This document shows, in pieces, positions 1 through 10,400 of a DNA stretch of 64,000 nt. The position numbers and the translations under genes were made by a program. Positions within the stretch are counted from its first letter, which is position 1; the number at the start of each line of letters is the position of its first letter. This stretch comes from Cupriavidus basilensis (GTDB lineage Bacteria > Pseudomonadota > Gammaproteobacteria > Burkholderiales > Burkholderiaceae): positions 1-64,000 of the forward strand of contig NZ_BBQM01000018.1 in NCBI RefSeq assembly GCF_000876015.1, given 5' to 3'. The notes beneath the pieces were generated by a model. That model was given only the letters and a program-made list of their open reading frames with translations. It ran no database searches and was not told the origin of the DNA.

Positions 1-1
1 T

Positions 2-1447
2 AACGATGGCACCTGGGTCGTTGATCCCAAGGACATCACCGTCACCGCCACCAGCGGGCGCTCGACTTACGGCGACACACCGAGCAATCCCGGCTTCACC
101 GCCACCGGCCTGGTCAATGGGCAAGACGTCAGCGTGCTGAGCGGCCTCACCAACAGTTTCAGCATCGATCGCACCACCAACGCCGACGACTACGTGCTCA
201 CCGTCACCGGCGACTTGGCCAAGGGCAACTACCGTGTCGTCGAGCGTAACGATGGCACCTGGATCGTCGATGCGAAGGACATCACGGTCACCGCCACCAG
301 CGGGCGCTCCACCTACGGCGACAGCCCTACCAATCCGGGCTTCACTGCTGTGGGCCTGGTCAACGATCAGGACGCCAGCGTGCTGGCCGGCCTCACCAAT
401 AACTTCGGCATCGACAGCCACACCAACGCTGACGACTACGTGCTCACCGTCACCGGTGCGCTGACCAACGGCAACTACCGCGTCACGAAGCGCAACGTTG
501 GCGCCTGGGTCGTCCATCCCAAGGACATCACCGTTACCGCCACCAGCGGGCGCTCGACTTACGGCGACACACCGAGCAATCCCGGCTTCACTGCCGTGGG
601 TCTGGTCAACGATCAGGACGTCAGCGTGCTGAGCGGCCTCACCAACAGTTTCGGCATCGATCACGACACCGACGCCGGCCGTCACACGCTACGCGTCGAT
701 GGCGTGCTCACCAACGGTAACTACACCATCACCGAACGCCGCGACGGGACCTGGGTCGTCGATCCCAAGAACATCACCGTCACCGCCAACGGCGGGCGCT
801 CTACCTATGGCGATACCAAGCAGGCCAACCCCGGCCTCACCGCCAACGGCCTCGTCAATGGGCAAGACGTCAGCGTGCTAACGGGACTGACCAACGGCTT
901 CGGTATCGACCACGACACCAACGCCGGCAGCCACACGCTGCGCGTCGATGGCGTGCTCACCAACGGTAACTACACCGTCACCGAATCCCGTGACGGCACC
1001 TGGATCGTGGATCCGGCGCGTCTGTTCATCACCGCCAACAACACTACCCGGATCGCCAACGGCATCCCCTACCGCGGCGGCAACGGCGTGGGCTATGCCG
1101 GCTTCGTCAATGGCGAGGATGCCTCGGTGCTGGAGGGCGCCCTGGCCTATGGCGGCAGCGCGCAGGGTGCTACGCAGCCGGGCGTCTATAGCCTGACCGC
1201 GGAAGGCCTGCGCTCCGGCAACTACCGCATCGAATACCGCGACGGCTCCTTGACGATCGGCGCGGCACAGGGGCTGCTTACCGCGGGACAACTGGAAAAC
1301 GGCGCCATCGACGAACGCTACGCCGATCGCCACGACACTCCGTTCGGCCCCCGTCCCTCGCGGCTGGCAAGCCTGTCGCCGCCCGACCAGGGGCCGTCCC
1401 GGCTGCCGCTAAGCTTCGCCGAGAACTTTATCCGCGTGGGGCCCTGA
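2..1447 (+). CDS. C-terminal part of a large secreted adhesin with MBG-type repeats (5' end outside window)
   Basis: The frame is open from the first bases of the window, so the start lies upstream; 481 residues are visible. They consist of tandem units of about 82 residues, each with a core like ITVTATSGRSTYGD, then a GLVN-QDVSVL-GLTN segment and a GNY-(x)-DGTW segment. This is the pattern of MBG/YDG-type beta-sandwich repeats in filamentous-haemagglutinin-like surface proteins. The last unit is different (ITANNTTRIANGIPYRGG) and the protein ends SFAENFIRVGP. There is no membrane anchor or beta-barrel, which fits a TpsA-type exoprotein rather than a classical autotransporter. The last 430 or so residues are nearly identical to the end of the next gene, 42 bases downstream, so the two are paralogues. 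The partner binding activity cannot be read from the repeats. Confidence 0.85.
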   Translation, partial: NDGTWVVDPKDITVTATSGRSTYGDTPSNPGFTATGLVNGQDVSVLSGLTNSFSIDRTTNADDYVLTVTGDLAKGNYRVVERNDGTWIVDAKDITVTATSGRSTYGDSPTNPGFTAVGLVNDQDASVLAGLTNNFGIDSHTNADDYVLTVTGALTNGNYRVTKRNVGAWVVHPKDITVTATSGRSTYGDTPSNPGFTAVGLVNDQDVSVLSGLTNSFGIDHDTDAGRHTLRVDGVLTNGNYTITERRDGTWVVDPKNITVTANGGRSTYGDTKQANPGLTANGLVNGQDVSVLTGLTNGFGIDHDTNAGSHTLRVDGVLTNGNYTVTESRDGTWIVDPARLFITANNTTRIANGIPYRGGNGVGYAGFVNGEDASVLEGALAYGGSAQGATQPGVYSLTAEGLRSGNYRIEYRDGSLTIGAAQGLLTAGQLENGAIDERYADRHDTPFGPRPSRLASLSPPDQGPSRLPLSFAENFIRVGP

Positions 1448-1489
1448 CGTCCGCCGGAACCGCAAACTGCTTATAGAAGAGGTCCATCC

Positions 1490-4400
1490 ATGTGGAAGCA
1501 CGCCAGCATCAACCGCGCCTACCGGCTGGTTTGGAACCGCGTCCAGCAGGCCTTCGTGCCGGCCCCGGAAACCGCGCGCGGCCACGGCGCAGGCAGCGCC
1601 GTGGCCCGCAGCAGCCGCGCATCGGCCTGCCTCCCTCCGCGCGCGCATCCGCGCTGGCGCCTCCTGAGCCTGGCCCTGGCCGGCGCGTTCCTCGCGCACC
1701 CGGCACTCGCACTTGACGCGGGCGCCCTGCCTACCGGCGGCAGCGTCGCCGCGGGCGCGGCGAACATTACCGGCTCGGGCAACGCGCTGACCATCACCCA
1801 GGACAGCGACCGCGCCATCGTCAACTGGCAGTCGTTCGATGTCGGCACGAACGCCAGCGTGCGTTTCGTGCAGCCCTCCACCACGGCGGCTACCTTGAAC
1901 CGTGTCACCGGTAGCGGCGCCAGCCAGATCCTGGGCACCATGACCGCCAACGGTCAGGTCTACCTGGTCAACCCGGCCGGCGTGCTGTTCGGCGCCAGCG
2001 CGCAGGTCAACGTCGGCAGCCTGGTGGCCTCGACCCTGCGCCTTGCCGATGCCGATTTCCTCGCCGGCCGCGACCGCTTCACCCTCGACGGCGCCACCGG
2101 CGAGGTCAGCAACCAGGGACGCATCACGGCGGCCGACGGCGGCCGCGTGGCCTTGCTCGGGGCGCGCGTCTCCAACACCGGCACCATCCTCGCCCCGCTG
2201 GGCGACGTGGCCCTGGCCGCCGGCCGGCAGATCACACTCGCCGCGGGTGCCAACGGCCATCTGCAGATCGCCGTCGATCCGGCCGATGTGGCTACGCTGG
2301 CCAGCAACGGCGGCCTGATCCAGGCCGACGGTGGCCAGGTGGTCCTCACCGCCCAGGGCGCCAATGCGCTGGCCTCGGCCGTGGTCAGCAACACCGGCAC
2401 CGTGCAGGCGCGTACCGTGGCGACGCGCGAAGGCCGTATCCTGTTGCTGGCCGACCAGGATCGCGGCGGCACCACCAAGGTGGCCGGCATGCTCGATGCC
2501 AGCGCGCCGCAAGGCGGCAACGGCGGTTTCATCGAAACCAGCGCCGCGCGCGTGACGGTGGCCGCCGGTACGACGGTGACGACCCGCGCCGGGAACGGCA
2601 AGACCGGCACCTGGCTGATCGATCCCAACGATTTCACCATCGCCGCGGCCGACGGCGACATGACCGGCGCGGATGTCAGCGCGGCGCTGCAGAGCACCGA
2701 CTTCGAGATCCAGAGCGTCAGGGGGGGCAAGTCCGGCAAGGGCGATATCTTCGTCAACGACACGGTGAATTGGCGCGCCAATACGCTCACCCTCACCGCC
2801 GAGCGCGATATCCAGATCAACGCCGCCATGAACGGCTCGGAAGCGGCAGGGCTGGCGTTAAGGTACGGCCAGGGCGCACCGGCCGCGAACAATGCCGCCA
2901 CCTACCAGGTCCGGGCGCCGGTCAACCTGACCTCCAAGGGCCGCTTCAGCACCAGGCTGGGCAACGATGGCCCCACGCTCGACTACATCATCATCACGCA
3001 CCTGGGGGAGCAAGGCAGCCGCACGAGCACGGACTTGCAGGGCATCAACGGCGACCTGAGCGGTCGTTACGTGCTGGGCAGCGATATCGATGCCAGCGCC
3101 ACCCGTGGGTGGAACTACGGTAAGGGGTTCGAACCACTGGAGGGTAGCGGGGACTTCACCGGCATCTTCGATGGCCTGGGCCACGTCATCAGTGAGCTGA
3201 CCATCAACCGACCAAGCCAGAGCTATGTGGGGCTGTTCAGTGCCGCCAATAACGCCGCGATCCGCCACGTCGGGTTGGACGGGGTCAGTGTAGAAGGGAA
3301 GGACGGAGTCGGCGGGCTGGTCGGGCAATTTGCCTCCGACGGCAGTGGCAAGGCCCGTATCGACAACGTTTGGGTGACCGGAAACGTCAAGGGCCAGGGC
3401 AGCTTTGTGGGCGGGCTGGTCGGATACAACAAGGCTTCAGCCGGCGGCACGATCGACATCGATAACACTTGGACAAGCGGAGCCGTGTCAGGAACACTGA
3501 ACGTCGGTGGCCTGATCGGATTCAACACCGGCGACAATGGCACGGCCAACATCAGCAACGCCCATGCTTCAGGCGCCGTAACGGGCCAGAATAGCGTCGG
3601 CGGCCTGATCGGAGTCAATTCTGCCAACAATGGCGCCACGGTCAGCATCGGCAACGCCTATGCCACAGGCAACGTAACAACGGGGCCGGGTCAGAGCCTC
3701 AACGTCGGCGGTCTAGTTGGACTCAACTCTGCCAAAAGTGGCGGCACGGCCAAGATCAGCAACGCCTACGCCACAGGCACCGTGAAGGGCAACAACCTTG
3801 TCGGCGGTCTAGTTGGACTCAACCAAGCCCTCCGCGGCGGCGGCACGGCCAGCACCGGCACGGCCAGCATCAGAAACGCCTACGCCACAGGTGCCGTGAC
3901 TGGTGGCGCCAGCGTCGGCGGCCTGGTCGGATCCAACGAAGCCATCGAAGGCAGCACAGCCAGCATCAGCAACGCCTATGCCACAGGCGCCGTGGAGGGT
4001 AATACCAATGTCGGCGGCCTGGCCGGATACAATAACAACACTGGCGGCACGAGCACGGCCAGCATCAGCAATAGCTATGCCACAGGCGCCGTGACAGGCA
4101 GCAACCTTGTCGGCGGTTTTGTCGGATGGAACGCCCGCGGCACGGTTCGCGACAGCTACTGGGACCGCCATTCCACTCAGCAAGACGAAGGCAACGGCCG
4201 CAGTTCGGGAATTCTCACCAACCTGCTTTGGGTCACCAGTGACCCCGCCCAATCGGACGCCGCCGAGTACGCCTTCAAGGTCGGCGCCTACGCCAACCTG
4301 GGCACGGTCGCCACCAGCAAGAAAACCGACGCCGGCTGGTACATGATCGAGGGCCAGACCCGGCCCTTCCTGGCCTCGGAATACACGACCACCGTCACCA

Positions 4401-7400
4401 ACGCCCATCAACTGCAATTGATGGCCATGGACCTCGGGGCCAACTACACCCTGGCGCGCAACATCGACGCCCGTGCAACCGGCCTCAACAACGGCACAGC
4501 GGACCGCTCGGGGGGCATGTGGACTGGCGCGGGATTTTCGCCCATCGGTAGTGACATCATCACCCCATTCACGGGCACCTTCGATGGCCAGGGCCACGTG
4601 ATCAGCGGGCTGACCATCAACCGGCCCAGCCAGAACCATGTGGGCCTGTTTGGCCGGGCGACAAATGCCGCGATCCTCCACGTCGGGTTGGACGGGGGCA
4701 GCGTCTCAGGAAACGCATACGTCGGTGGGCTGGTCGGACAATTCGTCGCCCGCGATGACGGCACGGCCTCTCTCGACAACGTCTGGGTGACCGGAAACGT
4801 GAAGGGCCAGAGCAACTACATCGGCGGCCTGGTCGGACACAATGCCGCCGCCGTCGACAGCACGGCCAGCATCGACAACGCCTATGCCACAGGCGACGTA
4901 ACGGGTCAGGATCAGAGCGACTACGTCGGTGGCCTGGTCGGATACAACTATGCCTTCGACGGCACGGCCAGCATCCGCAACGTCTACGCCACGGGTACCG
5001 TAGAGGGTAACGACCGCGTCGGTGGCTTGGTCGGGGGCAATGTCGGCACCATCGAGGACGCATGGGCCTCCGGCAATGTCACCGGCAAGACAAATGTCGG
5101 CTCGCTGATGGGCACCCAGTGGGGAAGTATCCACAACAGCGGCTACCGGCTGACCGGAGATCGCAGCATTAGCGCCTCCGAGGGCGACGTCAACCTGCTG
5201 GGCGGCGTGGTGCAAGGCGACGGCGTGACCGGCCAGACGCTCAGCGTGAAGGCCGGCAGGAACGCGAACCTGGGCGACATCCAGTTGCCCGACAACCACC
5301 TCAGCCTGAACGTCGCCGGCGACATCACGGCCCCTGACAAAGTAGTGGTCGGCGGCTTCACGCTGGACCGGGGCAACTGGCGCCAGGTCGCCACCCTGAC
5401 CGAACTGCCCACGTTCTCGGCCAGCGACTTCCGCCTGGCCGGCGGCACCTTCGTGCGTGCCAACGGCGGCGACGGCAGCGCCGCCGCCACTCCCTATCTG
5501 CTGACCGATGTCTATGGCCTGCAAGGCATGGGTACCCTGCTGTCCGGCCGTTTCACGCTGGCCAATGACATCGATGCCAGCGGCACGGCCACGTGGAACA
5601 GCGGCGCCGGCTTCACGCCCGTGGGCGGCAATGGCTTTTACTTCATAGGTAGCCTGGATGGACAAGACCATGCCATCTCCGGCCTGGTCATCGATCGTCC
5701 CGGCGTGTCGTATATCGGCTTGTTCGGCAATGCCAATAACGCCAGCATCTCCAACCTGAGCCTGCAAGGCGGCAAGATAACAGGCAGCAACTATACCGGC
5801 GCGCTGGCCGGCGCCTTTTCCGGCACCCTCACGAATGTCCGCAGCGGCGTGGATGTCGATGGCGGCGACTTCACCGGGGGCCTGGTCGGAAGGATATGGT
5901 ACGGCGCGAACAACCATGTTTCCGATGTCTGGACAACCGGCGACGTGGCCGGCGGCGACAGGGTTGGCGGCCTGGCCGGGTGGAACGGCCAAGGCACCAT
6001 CCGCAATGCCGGCGCCAGCGGCAAGGTCAGCGGCACTACGGATGTCGGCGGCCTGGTGGGCCTGAATGACGGGTCAGCTTCCATCATCGGCGGCAGCGCC
6101 AGCGGGACGGTGGAAGGGGTCGACAACGTCGGTGGCCTGGTCGGCTGGAATTGGGGCAAGGGCACGTCCAGCAATATCGAAAATTCCTATGCCACGGGCG
6201 ATGTGACCGGCACCGGCTCGAATACCGGCGGGCTGGTCGGCTACAACAGCGGCAGCATCTGGTTCAACGCCGACGAGAGCGACAGCCTCTCGGTGGTATA
6301 TGCCAGCGGCAAGGTCAGCGGCGTCAATAACGTGGGGGGGCTGGTCGGCTTGAACGCGGGCAGCGCCAGCCTCATCAAGAATGCCAGCGCCAGGGGCGAT
6401 GTCGTCGGCAGCGGCAGCGGCGCCGGCGGGCTGGTCGGGCGCAACGAAGGGGCCATCGACGCCTCCGTGGCCTTCGGCATCGATGTCAGCGGCGTGGCAG
6501 ATGTCGGTTCACTCGCGGGGACCTGGGCGGGCGGGACCAGTCTCAACAGTGCCTATACTCTTTTTCAGAACGATCACAGCATCAGCGCCTCGAATGGTAA
6601 CGTCAACCTGCTGGGCACTGTCATACAGAGCGGGAACGCCAGCGGCCGGACCCTGAGCGTAACGGCCAGCGGCGGAAATGCGAGCCTGGACAGCATCGCG
6701 CTATCCGGCAATAACCTGAGCCTGGATATCTCCGGCGACATCACCGCTGCCGGCGCGATAGAAATCGGCGGCTTCACGCTGAACCGGGGCCACTGGCGCC
6801 AGGTCAGCGCCGCGCTGCCCACGTTCTCGGCCAGCGACTTCCGCCTGGCCGGCGGCACCTTCGTGCGTGCCACCGATGGCGATGGCAGTGCCGCCACCCC
6901 CTACCTGCTAACCGACGTGTATGGCCTGCAAGGCATGGGCACCCTGCTGTCCGGACATTTCGCGCTGGCTGGCGATATCGACGCCAGCGGCACGGCCAAG
7001 TGGAACGACCGCGCCGGGTTCTCGCCCATCGGGCGCGACGGCATCACCCCATTCACAGGCACCTTCGACGGCCAGGACCACGTCATCAGCGGGCTGACCA
7101 TCGACCGGCCCAACCAGGATTTTGTGGGGCTATTCGGTGTCGCGCAGAACGCCAGGATTCTCCACGTCGGGCTGGACGACGCCAAGATCACCGGAAAGTC
7201 GAGCGTCGGCGCGCTGGTGGGACAACTCTTCGCCACCAACAGCGACACCGCCAGCATCGATAACGCCTGGGCGAGCGGAACGGTGAATGGCTTCGCTTAT
7301 GTCGGCGGCCTGGTCGGCGTCAACGCTGCCATCAGCGGCACGGCCCGCATCAGCAACTCCCATGCCACAGGCGCCGTAACAGGCCTGAGTAAGGATCAGG

Positions 7401-10400
7401 GCGAGGATCAGAGCAACCATGTCGGCGGCCTGGTCGGCGTCAACGTTGCCTACAGCGGCAGTGCCAGCATCCGCAATGCTCATGCCACAGGCGCCGTAGA
7501 GGGTAACGACAGGGTCGGGGGCCTGGTCGGGGGCAATGACGGCACCATCGAGGACGCATGGGCCTCCGGCCATGTCACCGGCAAGACAAATGTCGGCTCG
7601 CTGATGGGCACCCAGTGGGGAAGTATCCACAACAGCGGCTACCGGCTGACCGGAGATCGCAGCATCAGCGCCTCCGAGGGCGACATCAACCTGCTGGGCG
7701 GCGTGGTGCAAGGCGATGGCGTAACCGGCCAGACGCTCAGCGTGACGGCCGGCGGGAACGCGAGTCTGGGCACCATCCAGTTGCCCGACAACCACCTCAG
7801 CCTGGACGTCGCCGGCGACATCACGGCCCCTGACAAGGTAGAGGTCGGCGGCTTCACGCTGGACCGGGGCAACTGGCGCCAGGTCGCCACCCTGACCGAA
7901 CTGCCCACGTTCTCAGCCCGCGACTTCCGCCTGGCCGGCGGCACCTTCGTGCGTGCTACCGGTGGCGACGGCAGCGCCACCACCCCCTACCTGCTGAGCG
8001 ACGTCTATGGCCTGCAAGGCATGGGCACGCTGCTGTCCGGACATTTCGCGTTGGCTGGCAATATCGACGCCAGCCACACCGCCGGATGGAACGAGGGCGC
8101 GGGGTTTTCACCCATCGGCCGGGATGAGAGCGCCCCATTCACGGGCACCCTCGATGGCCAGAGCCACGTGATCAGCGGGCTGACCATCTATCGGCCCAAT
8201 CAGGATTTGGTGGGGCTGTTCAGTGCTGCGGAGAATGCGTCGATTCGCAACGTCGGACTGGATAACGCCAACGTCACCGGAAGTGGGGACGTCGGTGCGC
8301 TGGTGGGACAACTCCGCGCCACCAACAACGGCACCGCCAGCATCGACAACGCCTGGGCGAGCGGGACGGTGAATGGCGTCGCTAATGTCGGTGGCCTGGT
8401 GGGATCCAACCAAGCTGACGAAGGCAGCACGGCCACCATCAGCAACGTCCATGCCACAGGCACCGTGACGGGCAAGCAACACGTCGGCGGCCTGGTCGGA
8501 GTCAACGTTGCCATCGGCGGCACGTCCCGCATTCGCAACGCCCAAGCCACAGGCGCCGTCACAGGTCTGAGTGAGGATCAGGGTGAGTATCAGGGCGACT
8601 ATGTCGGCGGCTTGGTCGGCATCAACGTTGCCGTCGGCGGTACCGCCAGCATTAGCAACGCCTATGCCACAGGCGCCGTGACAGGCAACGGCAAAGTCGG
8701 CGGCCTGGTCGGAGCTAATGATGCCCTTATCGGCACCGCCAGCATCAGCAACGCCTATGCCACAGGCGCCGTCGAGGGTAACGACCGCATCGGCGGCCTC
8801 GTGGGGAGCAATGGCGGCACCATCGAAGACACCTGGGCCTCCGGCGATGTCAGCGGCGCGACGAATGTCGGCTCGCTCGTGGGCCAGGGGGAAAACGCGA
8901 GCCTCATCCGCAGCAGCTACGTGCTGACCGATGATCGCAGCATCAGCGCCTCCGAGGGCGACATCAACCTGCTGGGCGGCGTCACGCAGGACGCCGGTAC
9001 CAGCGGCCGGACGCTGACCGTAAAGGCCGGCGGGAACGCGAATCTGGGTGCCATCCAATTACCCGACAACCACCTGAACCTGGACATCGCCGGCAACATC
9101 ACGGCCGCTGATGCGGTGACCGTCGACCGCTACACCCTCAACGCGGGCCACTGGCGCCAAATCGGCACCCTGCCCGCGTTGTCGGCCCGCGACTTCCGCC
9201 TGGCCGGCGGCACCTTCGTGCGCGCCACCGATGGCGATGGCAGTGCCGCCACCCCCTACCTGCTGACCGACGTGTATGGCCTGCAAGGCATGGGCACCCT
9301 GCTGTCCGGACATTTCGCGCTGGCTGGCGATATCGACGCCAGCGGCACGGCCAAGTGGAACGACCGCGCCGGGTTCTCGCCCATCGGGCGCGACGGCATC
9401 ACCCCGTTCAAGGGCACCTTCGATGGCCGACACCACGTCATCAGCGGGTTGACTATCAACCGGCACGGCCAGGAATTCGTGGGCCTGTTCGGTGCCGCGC
9501 AGAACGCCACGATTCGCAACGTCGGACTGGATGACGCCAACATCACCGGAAATTCGAACGTCGGCGCACTGGTTGGACAACTCAAAGCCACCAACAGCGA
9601 CACCGCCAGCATCGATAACGCCTGGGCGAGCGGAACGGTGAATGGCTCCGCTAGCGTCGGCGGCCTGGTTGGCGTCAACATTGCCAACGGCGGCACGGCC
9701 AGCATCAACAACGCCCATGCCACGGGCAACGTAACGGGTACCGGCACCTACAACTTCGGTGGCCTGGTTGGATACAACTATGCTGACGCTGGCGGCACGG
9801 CCAACATCAGCAGCGCCTATGCCACGGGCGCGGTAACGGGCAAGAACTTCGTCGGTGGCCTGGCCGGACAAAACGTTGCCGACAGCGGCTCGGCCAGCAT
9901 CAGCAACGCCTACGCCACAGGCACGGTAACTAGCAACGACGCCGTAACGGGTGCGAGTAGCGCCATCGGTGGTCTGGTCGGCATCAACCATGCCAACAAT
10001 GGCGGCACGGTCAGCATCAGCGACGCCTATGCCACGGGCACCGTAGAGGGCGATAGCAATGTCGGTGGCCTGGTCGGGCGCAATGACGGCACCGTCAAGG
10101 ACGCATGGGCCTCCGGCGATGTCAGCGGCGTGACGAATGTCGGCTCGCTGGTGGGCACCCAGGGGGGAAGTATCCGCAACAGCGGCTACCGGCTGACCGG
10201 AGATCGCACCATCAGCGCCGCCCGTGGCGACGTCAACCTGCTGGGCGGCGTCACCCAGGGCACCGGCACCAGCGGCCAGACGCTGACCGTGACGGCCACG
10301 CGCGGGAATGCATCACTGGGCACCATCGAGCTATCCGGCAACCACCTGAGCCTGAACGTCGCCGGCAACATCACGGCCCCTGACAAGGTGGAGGTCAGCC

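Noticed and set aside
3420-4110. Regularly spaced short repeats that might suggest a CRISPR array
   Set aside because: They are in-frame protein repeats (VGGLVG/NAYATG) of the adhesin, with no constant repeat and unique spacer pattern and no cas genes.
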